The notes under the pieces were generated by a model. That model was given only the letters and a program-made list of their open reading frames with translations. It made no database searches and was not told where the DNA came from. The position numbers and the translations under genes were made by a program. Positions 27,060 to 35,561 of a stretch of 59,381 nt of DNA are shown piece by piece. The stretch is from a bacterium D16-51 (GTDB lineage: Bacteria > Bacillota > Clostridia > Lachnospirales > Lachnospiraceae), in contig RAYE01000035.1 in assembly GCA_003612285.1 (NCBI GenBank), positions 1-59,381 of the forward strand, read 5' to 3'. The stretch's first letter is position 1. Each line of letters opens with the position of its first letter.

Positions 27060-29105
27060 ATGAAACAAAGAATACAACTAAAGGGGGCGCTGCGCGCCTG
27101 CCTTTACTGGCCGTTTGTCCTGTGCATTTTATTTTTATTGCTGAATATAGAAGTTTTTCTGACAGACCGTAAGGCAGGAATTATCAGCGGTATTTTCTGG
27201 GTAATATATACTTTGATATCCTGCCTGGTTTATTTTGCCAGCAGGAAGAGGATACGGCGGGATTTGATAGAGTTTGCTGCCAGCTATGGGCAGACGCAGA
27301 CAAACCTGTTAAAGGGATTGGATGTCCCCTATGGTGTTTTAAGTGAAGAGGGGCAGCTTTTGTGGGGGAATGACCGTTTTTTAGAAGTCATTGTTAATAA
27401 GAAGGCGGCGAGAAGGAGCATTACGAATATATTTCCGGAAATTACCCGTGGGAAGCTTCCAAAAGAACCGGAGGAGAAGGTTGTCCATGTGCAGGCGCAG
27501 GAACGTTATTACCGATGTGTGCTTAGCCTGTTGTCAGATTGCGGGCAGGAAGGGGAATCTGATTTTCCGTTGAACCAGTTGATGGAAACAGGGCGGATTA
27601 TTTCTATGTGCCTCTATGAGGAGACTGAGATTATAAACCTGGAAAAGGTGCGCGAGGCGGAAAACCTTGTTGTGGGTCTTCTGTACATTGACAATTATGA
27701 TGAACTGATTGACAGCATTGACGAGGTGCGCCAGTCCCTGACGATTGCCCTGATTGACAGGAAAGTAAATAAGTATATGCAGGGGATTGATGCGATTTCT
27801 AAGAAACTGGAAAAGGATAAGTTTTTCTTTGCTTTTAAGCAGAGCCAGTTAGATGGGCTGATTAGCAGCCGTTTTTCTATTTTGGAAGAAATACGCAATA
27901 TTAACCTGGGATATGACCAGAGCGCAACGATTAGTATTGGGATTGGCGTTGGGAAGGGCACTTATATGGAGCGGTATGAATGGGCGCGCGCTGCGATGGA
28001 TCTTGCGCTGGGGCGCGGCGGCGACCAGGCTGTTGTAAAAAATGGCGATAAGGAGCAGTTCTTTGGTGGGAAACGTGTCCAGATTGAGAGGAATACAAGG
28101 GTAAAGGCGAGAGTAAAGGCGCATGTGCTCAAAGAGCTGATTGAAGGTAAGGAACGTGTTGTTGTAATGGGTCATTCTATTGGCGATACAGATTCTTTTG
28201 GGGCTTCTGTTGGCATTTACCGGATTGCAAAGACTTTGAACAGGAAAGCGCACGTTGTATTAGATCAGGTAAATTCTTCTGTAAATCCAATACGGGAACG
28301 CTTTTATTCTAAAGAATATGAGCAGGATATGATGATTGATGGGAATGAGGCAAAAGAAATTGTGGATGAGTCAACTCTCCTGGTTATTGTGGATGTAAAC
28401 AGGGGAAGTTATACAGAGTGCCCAGAGCTGATTGATCAGGCACAGTCTGTTGTGGTGATTGACCACCACCGCCAGGCAGGGGATGCAATTGCAAAGGCGG
28501 TCCTTTTCTATATTGAGCCATATGCATCTTCGGCAAGTGAAATGGTTGCGGAGATTTCGCAGTATATCGGAAATGGCCTGCGGCTTCATCCGGCAGAGGC
28601 GGACGCAATGTATGCGGGGATTATGATTGATACAAATTATTTTTCCAATAAGACAGGGGTGCGTACATTTGAAGCGATGGCATACTTAAGGAGGAACGGT
28701 GCAGATGCCGTCCGTGTCAGAAAGGCATTCAGAGAAAACATAGAGGAATACAAAGTGAAGGCGGCGGCAATCCAAGATACAGAGCTGTACCGCGGGGAGT
28801 ATGCGATTGCGGAAAGTTCTGCGCAGGGTGTTGAAAGCCCAACTGTGCTTGGCGCCAAGATTGCCAATTCACTTTTAGATATTAATGGTGTAAAAGCATC
28901 TTTTGTATTGACAAAATACAATGGGAAAGTCCACATCAGCGCCCGTTCAATTGATGAGCTGAACGTCCAGGTTATGATGGAAAGGCTTGGCGGCGGCGGA
29001 CATATCAATGTTGCCGGGGCGCAGTTAAAGGATATATCGGTTGGGGATGCAAAGAATCTCCTCCGGGAGACAATAGACAATATGATTACGGAAGGAGAGG
29101 CATAA
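27060..29105 (+). CDS. gdpP: Cyclic-di-AMP phosphodiesterase GdpP
   Basis: A 681-residue membrane enzyme that hydrolyses c-di-AMP. Two N-terminal membrane segments are followed by a PAS-like region ([19 protein letters not shown]), a degenerate GGDEF domain ([11 protein letters not shown], no GGDEF motif), a DHH domain ([13 protein letters not shown] near 370, DHHRQAG near 468) and DHHA1 with [12 protein letters not shown] near 644. This is the standard GdpP/YybT order. The TTG at 27018 lacks support; the ATG at 27060 follows GGGAGGTTGGTTAGGG. It overlaps rplI by one base and is followed by dnaB, the common Firmicutes order. Confidence 0.95.
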   Translation: MKQRIQLKGALRACLYWPFVLCILFLLLNIEVFLTDRKAGIISGIFWVIYTLISCLVYFASRKRIRRDLIEFAASYGQTQTNLLKGLDVPYGVLSEEGQLLWGNDRFLEVIVNKKAARRSITNIFPEITRGKLPKEPEEKVVHVQAQERYYRCVLSLLSDCGQEGESDFPLNQLMETGRIISMCLYEETEIINLEKVREAENLVVGLLYIDNYDELIDSIDEVRQSLTIALIDRKVNKYMQGIDAISKKLEKDKFFFAFKQSQLDGLISSRFSILEEIRNINLGYDQSATISIGIGVGKGTYMERYEWARAAMDLALGRGGDQAVVKNGDKEQFFGGKRVQIERNTRVKARVKAHVLKELIEGKERVVVMGHSIGDTDSFGASVGIYRIAKTLNRKAHVVLDQVNSSVNPIRERFYSKEYEQDMMIDGNEAKEIVDESTLLVIVDVNRGSYTECPELIDQAQSVVVIDHHRQAGDAIAKAVLFYIEPYASSASEMVAEISQYIGNGLRLHPAEADAMYAGIMIDTNYFSNKTGVRTFEAMAYLRRNGADAVRVRKAFRENIEEYKVKAAAIQDTELYRGEYAIAESSAQGVESPTVLGAKIANSLLDINGVKASFVLTKYNGKVHISARSIDELNVQVMMERLGGGGHINVAGAQLKDISVGDAKNLLRETIDNMITEGEA

Positions 29106-29557
29106 TGGAAGTTATTTTATTGGAGGATGTAAAGTCGCTTGGGAAAAAAGGCGAACTGGTAAAGGTAAATGACGGCTATGCAAGGAATTTTTTGTTAAAG
29201 AAGAAACTTGGGGTAGAGGCGACGGCAAAAAACAGAAATGAATTGAAACTCCAAAAGCAGCATGAAGAAAAGGTTGCATTGGAAAAACTGGAGGAAGCTA
29301 AGGCGTTTGCAGAAGAATTAAAAGGGAAATCAGTTACTGTGTCGATTAGGACAGGATCTGGCGGAAGAACCTTTGGCTCTGTTTCAACAAAGGAAGTGGC
29401 ATTGGCCGCAAAAGAACAGTTAGGATATGAATTGGATAAAAAGAAAATGGTACTGAATGAGCCGATTAAAAACCTGGGAACTTATATAGTGCCGATTAAG
29501 CTTCACCAGAAAGTTACGGGTGAGTTAAAGGTGGTTGTAAAAGAGGCGGACGCATAA
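29105..29557 (+). CDS. rplI: 50S ribosomal protein bL9
   Basis: A 150-residue protein with the diagnostic N-terminal segment [28 protein letters not shown], then a charged connecting helix and a C-terminal domain ([14 protein letters not shown]). Length is normal for bL9. The ATG overlaps the gdpP stop, showing translational coupling. Confidence 0.98.
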   Translation: MEVILLEDVKSLGKKGELVKVNDGYARNFLLKKKLGVEATAKNRNELKLQKQHEEKVALEKLEEAKAFAEELKGKSVTVSIRTGSGGRTFGSVSTKEVALAAKEQLGYELDKKKMVLNEPIKNLGTYIVPIKLHQKVTGELKVVVKEADA

Positions 29558-29656
29558 TTGCATTCTAAATGGGTTTTTATTTGCGGCGGCACAACTGGAG
29601 ATGTGAGGAACTGTTAAGAATTTAAATGAACAAGTCAGTTCCTGAGGGGGTACGAT

Positions 29657-31000
29657 ATGGATGAAGGAATAATTAAAAGAATACCGCCTCATAGCGTAGA
29701 AGCTGAGCGCGCAGTAATTGGCTCTATGATGATGGACAAGGATGCCATACTTGTCAGTTCCGAAATGCTGGAACCGCAGGATTTTTACCAGGGGCAGTAT
29801 GCAGAATTGTTCCAGGCACTGGTAGATTTATACCGCAGCGGGATTGCGGCAGATGTAATAACGCTGCAGGATAAGCTGCGGGAAATGGAGACTTCACCGG
29901 AGCTTTCCAGCCAGGAATATCTCGCAGGGCTGATGTTAAGTGTCCCGACTTCTACAAATATTAAGTATTATGCGGACATTGTGCGCAGCAAGGCAGTGGA
30001 GCGGAGGCTGATTCAGGCAACGGAAAAGGTTGCGAACCTTTGCTATATGGATAACCAGCCTTTGGAGGATATTTTAGATACAGCGGAAAAGGATATTTTT
30101 GACGTCCTGCAGCAGCGTTCCAGCAGTGAATTTGAACCAATCAGCCAGGTTGTTTTGCGGGCTTTGGATGAGATTTCAAAGGCGTCAAAGCAGGAAGGGC
30201 ATATTACAGGGCTTGAGACTGGCTTCCGTGATTTGGACTTTAAGACGGCAGGGCTTCAAAAGTCGGATTTGGTATTAATTGCCGCACGTCCTGCAATGGG
30301 GAAGACTTCTTTTGTCCTGAACCTGATAGAGCATATTGCACTGCATGGCTCTGGGACGATTGCAATGTTTAGCCTGGAAATGAGTAAGGAACAGATTGTA
30401 AAAAGGTTTCTTTCCATGAATTCAAAAGTGGATTTCCAGAAAATCCGTACCGGGACTTTGGAGGATGAGGACTGGGTAAGGCTTGTGGACAGTGTGCGGA
30501 GGATAGGGAACACGAATTTTGTAATAGATGACACATCCGGCATTACTGCTTCGGAGCTGCGTACAAAGTGCAGGAAGTTGAAATTGAGCAAAGGGCTTGA
30601 CCTTGTAATTATTGATTATTTGCAGTTGATGACAGGTTCCGGGAAGCGCAGGGGAGAAAACCGCCAGCAGGAGATTTCGGATATATCCCGTTCCCTCAAG
30701 GTTATGGCGAGGGAATTGAATGTCCCAGTAATTGCATTGTCCCAGCTATCGCGTGCAGTGGAGCAGCGCCCGGATAAAAGGCCGATGCTTTCGGACTTGC
30801 GAGAATCTGGTGCGATTGAGCAGGATGCGGATATGGTAATGTTCCTTTACCGTGATGAATATTATAACCCAGATACAGAGGATAAAGGGGTAGCGGAAGT
30901 TATAATTGCCAAGCAGAGGAGCGGACCTACGGGGAAAGTGAAGCTGGCATGGATTTCTAACCTTACAAAGTTTGGGAATCTTGAACCGGAAAGGAATTAG
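29657..31000 (+). CDS. dnaB: Replicative DNA helicase DnaB
   Basis: A 447-residue helicase with an N-terminal DnaB domain (PHSVEAERAVIGSMM), a linker, and a RecA-type ATPase: Walker A ARPAMGKTSF, Walker B LVIIDYLQLM, and the C-terminal DLRESGAIEQDADMVMFLYRDEYY. Length is typical and complete. GAGGGGGTACGAT precedes the ATG. It completes the gdpP-rplI-dnaB block. Confidence 0.98.
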   Translation: MDEGIIKRIPPHSVEAERAVIGSMMMDKDAILVSSEMLEPQDFYQGQYAELFQALVDLYRSGIAADVITLQDKLREMETSPELSSQEYLAGLMLSVPTSTNIKYYADIVRSKAVERRLIQATEKVANLCYMDNQPLEDILDTAEKDIFDVLQQRSSSEFEPISQVVLRALDEISKASKQEGHITGLETGFRDLDFKTAGLQKSDLVLIAARPAMGKTSFVLNLIEHIALHGSGTIAMFSLEMSKEQIVKRFLSMNSKVDFQKIRTGTLEDEDWVRLVDSVRRIGNTNFVIDDTSGITASELRTKCRKLKLSKGLDLVIIDYLQLMTGSGKRRGENRQQEISDISRSLKVMARELNVPVIALSQLSRAVEQRPDKRPMLSDLRESGAIEQDADMVMFLYRDEYYNPDTEDKGVAEVIIAKQRSGPTGKVKLAWISNLTKFGNLEPERN

Positions 31001-31027
31001 TATCTGTGTAATGATGGGGAGGTTATG

Positions 31028-31110
31028 AAAAAGCGCACCGCCAGCGCTGGTGCGCTAGCAAGAATTGCTTCGCAATTCTTGTCGGCAACCACTATGTTAC
31101 AGCGTAATTT
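31028..31110 (-). repeat. 83-bp dispersed repeat with two stem-loops, copy 2
   Basis: The reverse complement of 31028-31110 matches 13566-13648 nearly base for base. The central AAGAATTGC stem is intact with an inverted loop. On the minus strand it ends in GCGCTTTTT, so in that direction it forms a terminator, while toward dnaB it gives a hairpin without a T tract. Confidence 0.8.
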
Positions 31111-31123
31111 TTTATAAAATGAA

Positions 31124-31156
31124 AAAGAGGGGGAATGCATCAGCATTCCCCCTTTT
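31124..31156. terminator. Bidirectional terminator between dnaB and the GH5 gene
   Basis: GGGGGAATGC (31129-31138) pairs with GCATTCCCCC (31143-31152) around ATCA, with A-rich sequence before and TTTT after, so it can end transcripts from both convergent genes. Confidence 0.88.
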
Positions 31157-31163
31157 CAACGTG

Positions 31164-32939
31164 TTAATCCTTTTCAATTGCTGGTTTCACAACCGGTTTT
31201 TCTTTTATTTTTTTGCTAATGCACAGATAATTTTCTTTATCCTTTTCATCTGCCATCGTCAGGGTTCTTCTGTCAAAAATCTGGCTGGTATCCCAAAGCA
31301 TAGGGCACATATTATTTTCCGTTGTAATCTCGCAAACCTTCTTGAAAAATAAATCCCGCCCTTTCTTTTGTACCGACTCCCCATTAATGGTACTGTCAGT
31401 GACGCCATATTCGCCGATTATGACAGGATACCCTTTGTTCACGAAATGTGTACGCATGTTGTCAAATTCGCTCTCCATTGCGGCAATATCCTGCTCCGTG
31501 CCCCAGCTGTCGCTGTATCCCCAGGAATTCGCCGGATCGCTTGCAATGCAGAATATGGCTGGGGAATAATAATGGACGGATACCATTAGATGTCCATCAA
31601 CAGTGTCTTTCGGCATCTGATAACGGTCATCGCAGGTGAGGTCAATATTGGTATCGTACCCTGCAACCGTCAAATATCTTTTTGCATTATTGCCGCCAGT
31701 GCTGCGGACTACATCAACAAATGCCTGGTTGATAGCGTTTGTCGTCTCGAACAGCTCATCTTTGGTGGTAAAATAGCCGGAACCTTCATAATCATCTGTA
31801 GAATTAAGCCGTGCCCCTAATTCCTCATTGGCAGACTCAAAAATCACCCGTTCTGAATATTCCTCAAAGCGGTTTGAAATCTGAAGCCACATGCTTTTAA
31901 ACTTTTTCATTGCTTCCTGCCGTTCAGCTGCATCCTTCGAGCCAAACCTTGCCCACCAGCCTCCATCAAAATGAATATTGATGACGACATACATATCTGC
32001 ATTTAGTGCATAATTCATGATGGTTTCTACCCGGTCAAAGTATGCCTCATTAATTGTATAATTTCCATCATCAGACATCATATTAGACCAGCCTACAGGA
32101 ATGCGGATAGACGAAAAGCCTGCTTCTTTCATCCCTGTCAGCATTTCCTGTGTGGTTATTGGTGCGCCCCAGGCAGTCTCATAATTGCTTACAGAGGAAG
32201 GGTCAATCCAAGTTCCACAGCTTTCCATGGTATTGCCAAGATTGGTGCCCAATCCCATTTCCCATACAATGTCAAAAGCGTCAATCCCATCCCTCATCTC
32301 GCCATTATCCCGTGTTTCAATGCCATTTTTTGATAAATGAAGCGGTGCCTTGGTGCTTGCCGGGGAAGCCGTCACCTGTGGGCTGGGTGATACAGATGGA
32401 ATGGCGGTTTCCTGAGGCCTGGCTGATTCAGACGGAGCAGTAGTTTCCTGAGGCCTGGCTGATTCAGACGGAATAGTGGTTTCCTGAGGCCTGGCTGATT
32501 CAGGCGGAATAGTGGTTTCCTGAGGCTTTTCTGTCCCGGAAGGGTCTGCCGTATTTGTTGGTGCATTGGTCTCCTGAGGAATAGAAGGTTCCGGCTTCGC
32601 TTTCTTCTTGACTGTCACTTTACATTTTAAATTATATTTTTTGCCGTTTTTTAGGACGACATTGCAGGTAATCGTGGTTTTTCCCTTTTTCAGGGCTTTT
32701 ACTGTACCTGTTTTTGAGACCTTAGCTACATGGGCTTTTGAACTGGAAAAGCTAGTTTTCTTAACTTCCAGTTCTTTCTTGTTTTTTACGGTTAGCTGTT
32801 TTTTTGCCCCTGCTTCCATTACAAGGGCTGTTTTGTTTAATTTCGGCTTTTTTACACTCTTTGCATCTGCCAATGTGCCTGATAACATCAGGGGGCAGAT
32901 GAGAAGCCAGGCAATCCATTTTTTTCCATTCTTTTTCAC
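31164..32939 (-). CDS. Secreted GH5 endoglucanase-like enzyme with BIG2 domain
   Basis: A 591-residue secreted protein: signal peptide (about 1-26), a BIG2-type Ig domain (KLNKTALVMEAGAKKQLTV, VSKTGTVKALKKGKTTITC), a Pro/Thr/Ser-rich linker with 12-residue repeats (about 125-195), then a GH5 barrel. The barrel shows LGTNLGNTMES, IRIPVGWSNM, acid/base FESANEELG (about E372) and nucleophile VIIGEYGVTD (about E509). The start is a GTG with AGGAGG about 11 nt upstream. Substrate is probably beta-1,4 or mixed-linked glucan. The extreme C-terminus is Lys-rich with no anchor, so cell-wall attachment is probably through the N-terminal domain. Confidence 0.92.
   Translation of the reverse strand: MKKNGKKWIAWLLICPLMLSGTLADAKSVKKPKLNKTALVMEAGAKKQLTVKNKKELEVKKTSFSSSKAHVAKVSKTGTVKALKKGKTTITCNVVLKNGKKYNLKCKVTVKKKAKPEPSIPQETNAPTNTADPSGTEKPQETTIPPESARPQETTIPSESARPQETTAPSESARPQETAIPSVSPSPQVTASPASTKAPLHLSKNGIETRDNGEMRDGIDAFDIVWEMGLGTNLGNTMESCGTWIDPSSVSNYETAWGAPITTQEMLTGMKEAGFSSIRIPVGWSNMMSDDGNYTINEAYFDRVETIMNYALNADMYVVINIHFDGGWWARFGSKDAAERQEAMKKFKSMWLQISNRFEEYSERVIFESANEELGARLNSTDDYEGSGYFTTKDELFETTNAINQAFVDVVRSTGGNNAKRYLTVAGYDTNIDLTCDDRYQMPKDTVDGHLMVSVHYYSPAIFCIASDPANSWGYSDSWGTEQDIAAMESEFDNMRTHFVNKGYPVIIGEYGVTDSTINGESVQKKGRDLFFKKVCEITTENNMCPMLWDTSQIFDRRTLTMADEKDKENYLCISKKIKEKPVVKPAIEKD
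32408..32524 (-). repeat. 36-bp tandem repeat in the GH5 linker
   Basis: The sequence CCTGAGGCCTGG recurs with an exact 36-bp period at 32411, 32447 and 32483, with a partial fourth at 32519. It encodes 12-residue Pro/Thr/Ser/Glu units (PQETTxPSESAR) of the interdomain linker. Confidence 0.88.
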
Positions 32940-32963
32940 AATAGCATTTCCTCCTTTTTTAGT

Positions 32964-32996
32964 GGTGCTTTCTTTGGGTGCCTTATAGAAAGCACC
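32964..32996. terminator. Hairpin between two minus-strand genes, possible terminator
   Basis: GGTGCTTTCT (32964-32973) pairs with AGAAAGCACC (32987-32996). It lies between the 243-residue protein gene and the GH5 gene. The T tract is weak on both strands. Confidence 0.45.
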
Positions 32997-33007
32997 ATTT
33001 GCATCGC

Positions 33008-33739
33008 TTATTTTTCTGTAGTTCTTTCATTTTCATCTTGGCTTATTAATTCATGTTCTTTCCAATATGAAATGACGTCTTGTTTTGTTTTTAAACTGCC
33101 TAATTCATTTTCATCTGGATAGACAGGAGGCATGTTTGCTAAATAATAATGAAAACTGTATTTATGCCTCAGGCTTCCGATTGCTACAATACTGCTATCG
33201 GATTGGTTGAACTGAATATTTACCGGTAAGCCATTTGTAATAAAAATGCCTTTTTCTCCTTTTTTAATATTGTTGTTTTGGGGCGTATAATGCCATTGGC
33301 AAAGCAGGTAAACTTCCTGCTCCTTTTGTAAATGCCCATAAATGCTACGCTTTACTGCCAGTTTCATGATATGGCAGGAGTATGTAATGGGAGTTTTTTC
33401 AAACCTTCCCTCATAGTCTTTTTCAAATACATAATTATCACAAGATAACACCTCACCATAAAATATAAAATGGCATTCTTTGCCAAAAAGCTCAGATTCT
33501 GTATATCTTGGAGGGCTTTCATAGCAGCCGTTCGGATCGGACGACTGCCCATAGTATGTTTCTTCGTAGTAGCCGTTGTATTTTGTTGAAGAATCCATAT
33601 TATCCACATTTAATGTAGTGTGTGGCATTAACGTTCCCCAAAGTTTTGTGCCTGTGAAAAACAGATTGAGGAATATATAAAACAATATAATTGCGAAAAG
33701 AAATGCTGCTAAGATGCCTGTAATATATTTACGTTTCAT
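33008..33739 (-). CDS. Membrane-anchored protein of unknown function
   Basis: A 243-residue protein with one N-terminal membrane segment (ILAAFLFAIILFYIFLNLFF) and an extracytoplasmic domain of about 205 residues with a few cysteines. Central motifs include FYGEVLSCDNYVF, ITYSCHIMKLAVKRSIYG and KGEKGIFITNG, which look like a small beta-barrel such as an OB-like fold, but I cannot assign a family. It follows the Uma2-type gene by only 3 bp and is probably co-transcribed with it. Confidence 0.7.
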   Translation of the reverse strand: MKRKYITGILAAFLFAIILFYIFLNLFFTGTKLWGTLMPHTTLNVDNMDSSTKYNGYYEETYYGQSSDPNGCYESPPRYTESELFGKECHFIFYGEVLSCDNYVFEKDYEGRFEKTPITYSCHIMKLAVKRSIYGHLQKEQEVYLLCQWHYTPQNNNIKKGEKGIFITNGLPVNIQFNQSDSSIVAIGSLRHKYSFHYYLANMPPVYPDENELGSLKTKQDVISYWKEHELISQDENERTTEK

Positions 33740-33742
33740 GCT

Positions 33743-34300
33743 CTATGATTCCACTCCCTCAAATATTTCCCCCAGCGTCATTTTTATATGTGGAAACCCT
33801 CTCAGGCTTATCAGGGTTTCTGCATTATAATACTCCACCTCCGGGTCATCCTGCAGCATATAACTTTCCTGCAGCACATAGCCGCCATTCTTTAGATAAT
33901 AAATCTCAACGGAACCCTGCGGTGATACAATCCAATATTCCTCCACCCCAGCCTTTTCATAAATCTCCTTTTTCTCAGTTTTGTCTCTTTTGGCAGTTGA
34001 CGGACTCAGTGTTTCTACAACAAATTTGGGGATTCCGCTATAGGCTCCCCCTTTCAGATATTTTCGATCACAGATAATCATAAGATCGGGACACAGGTAG
34101 TCGTCATTTATCTCAGGATGGTACTTAAAATCCAAATTTTCCATAGATACAAGGCATACGCTATTTTTGAGTCCCTGCTTAACCGCTGAATAGATATTTC
34201 CATTAACGATCATATGCTGGTATCCCGGAGCAGGCGACATGTCATAAACCACACCATTCATTTTTTCATCCTTCCTGCGCTCTCCCTCTGCCAATCCCAT
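33743..34300 (-). CDS. Uma2 family (DUF820) endonuclease-like protein
   Basis: A 185-residue protein with a PD-(D/E)XK nuclease-like core: YLCPDLMIICD, FVVETLSPSTAKRDKTEKKEIYEKAGVEEYWIV. Such proteins form a large family in Cyanobacteria and some Firmicutes and are often orphan. Whether it cleaves DNA is not established. AGGAAGG about 10 nt upstream supports the ATG at 34300. Confidence 0.87.
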   Translation of the reverse strand: MGLAEGERRKDEKMNGVVYDMSPAPGYQHMIVNGNIYSAVKQGLKNSVCLVSMENLDFKYHPEINDDYLCPDLMIICDRKYLKGGAYSGIPKFVVETLSPSTAKRDKTEKKEIYEKAGVEEYWIVSPQGSVEIYYLKNGGYVLQESYMLQDDPEVEYYNAETLISLRGFPHIKMTLGEIFEGVES

Positions 34301-34463
34301 AACATCACATCCTTCCTAGCGCTATAGCTGCCCCAATATATACTATCCAAATACATTTAATCAGAGTATAACACACTCCCATAAATATGAGAAGAACTTT
34401 TCTGATATTATGGATTTCCCCATGGTTCGGACTTACGGGAGATGATTTGTAACAAAATATCAT

Positions 34464-34520
34464 GTATTTGATATTTTTCCAACTAAATTGATATACGTTC
34501 TCCTAAAAAAGAAATATGAT
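34464..34520 (+). promoter_or_regulatory. Putative AraC-type site and promoter before the sugar-binding protein gene
   Basis: GTATTTGATATTTTT (34464-34478) is followed by a second TTGATAT exactly 20 bp downstream (34488-34494). The -10 box TATGAT (34515-34520) starts 21 bp after the second half-site. No -35 consensus is present. The same arrangement occurs before 41761 and 44312, and with one base more before 51135. Confidence 0.7.
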
Positions 34521-34552
34521 GAAAAAAAGAAAAGAGAAGGGAAGAGGATGTT

Positions 34553-35527
34553 ATGAAGAAAAGGTTAGCAGCAGTATTTTTGTCCATGGCAGTGGTTGTT
34601 TCAATACTGGGCGGCTGTGGGAAGAAGAATGCAGCGGGCGGTGGTGGCGTAAAAATTTATTATGCTGCAATAGAAAGCGGCGATTACTATGAAGGATGGG
34701 CAAGCCAGCTGCAGGAACAGGCGGAAAAGAGTGGGGCTGAATTTAGTGTAGGATATGCGGAAAAATCTGTAGAAACGCAGGACGCCCAGATAAAGAGCGC
34801 CGTTTCAGAAGGCTGTAATGTATTTTTATGTGGGCTGGTTTCTGCGGATATTGCAACAGAAATCAAAGCGGCTGCGGAGGATGTACCGATTGTATTTATC
34901 AATCAGGCGCCGGATGAGGGACAGTTGGAGAAAGACCATTATGTTTACGTTGCATCTGATGAATTTATGGCAGGACAATATCAGGCGGAGTATATATTGG
35001 AGAAGCTTGGGGACAAGGATGAAATTAATGTTGCAATTTTAAAAGGCCCGAAAGGAGCTTCCGGCGCTGTTGGCAGGACAAATGGACTGAAACAGACATT
35101 AAAAGCCAGTGGGAAAAAGGTTAACTATGTATTTGAAGACAATGCAGATTGGAGTGCGGATACGGCTAAAGAAATGATGGGAATGCTTTTAAAGACGGGC
35201 AGAACCGTTGATTGTGTAGCGGCGAATAACGACGATATGGCATGCGGCGCCGTAACGGCTTTTGAAGAGGCGGGCGTTGATTTGGATTCTGTTTTGTTTT
35301 TAGGAGTGGATGCTTCTGAGGTTGGACGCCAGTCTATTGCAGATGGAAAAATGGACTTTACCGTATACCAGCCGATGTCCGGCCAGATATCGGTTGCTGT
35401 TGAGGCGGCACAGAAATTGGCGGAAGGGAAGTCTATAGAGGATATGGATGGAGCGTCAGAGGACGGGAAATATATTTTGCTGCCTTTTGAAAAGGTAGAC
35501 GCCGGCAATGTAGAACAATATATGTAA
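34553..35527 (+). CDS. Periplasmic-binding-protein-type sugar-binding lipoprotein
   Basis: A 324-residue lipoprotein with lipobox ILGGC near residue 21, then a family-4 (RbsB/MglB-type) binding fold: IKSAVSEGCNVFLCGLVSADI, VPIVFINQAP, KGPKGASGAVGRTNGLKQ, DCVAANNDDMACGAVTAFEEAG, DMDGASEDGKYILLP. GAAGAGGATGTT precedes the ATG. No ABC ATPase or permease of the ribose type is adjacent; the next gene (35562) is a chemoreceptor and the one after is a GH94 phosphorylase. A role as ligand-binding partner of that chemoreceptor is therefore likelier than uptake (inference). Confidence 0.9.
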   Translation: MKKRLAAVFLSMAVVVSILGGCGKKNAAGGGGVKIYYAAIESGDYYEGWASQLQEQAEKSGAEFSVGYAEKSVETQDAQIKSAVSEGCNVFLCGLVSADIATEIKAAAEDVPIVFINQAPDEGQLEKDHYVYVASDEFMAGQYQAEYILEKLGDKDEINVAILKGPKGASGAVGRTNGLKQTLKASGKKVNYVFEDNADWSADTAKEMMGMLLKTGRTVDCVAANNDDMACGAVTAFEEAGVDLDSVLFLGVDASEVGRQSIADGKMDFTVYQPMSGQISVAVEAAQKLAEGKSIEDMDGASEDGKYILLPFEKVDAGNVEQYM

Positions 35528-35561
35528 TCCATAGAGGAAGATAAAAGTCGGAGGTGTTCCT

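Noticed and set aside
32408-32524. Regular repeats resembling a CRISPR array
   Set aside because: The repeats have no unique spacers, are in frame inside a gene and encode a Pro/Thr/Ser linker.
33743-34300. Uma2-type gene as part of a defence island
   Set aside because: No restriction, Abi or CRISPR-associated genes lie nearby; its only close partner is a membrane-anchored protein of unknown function.
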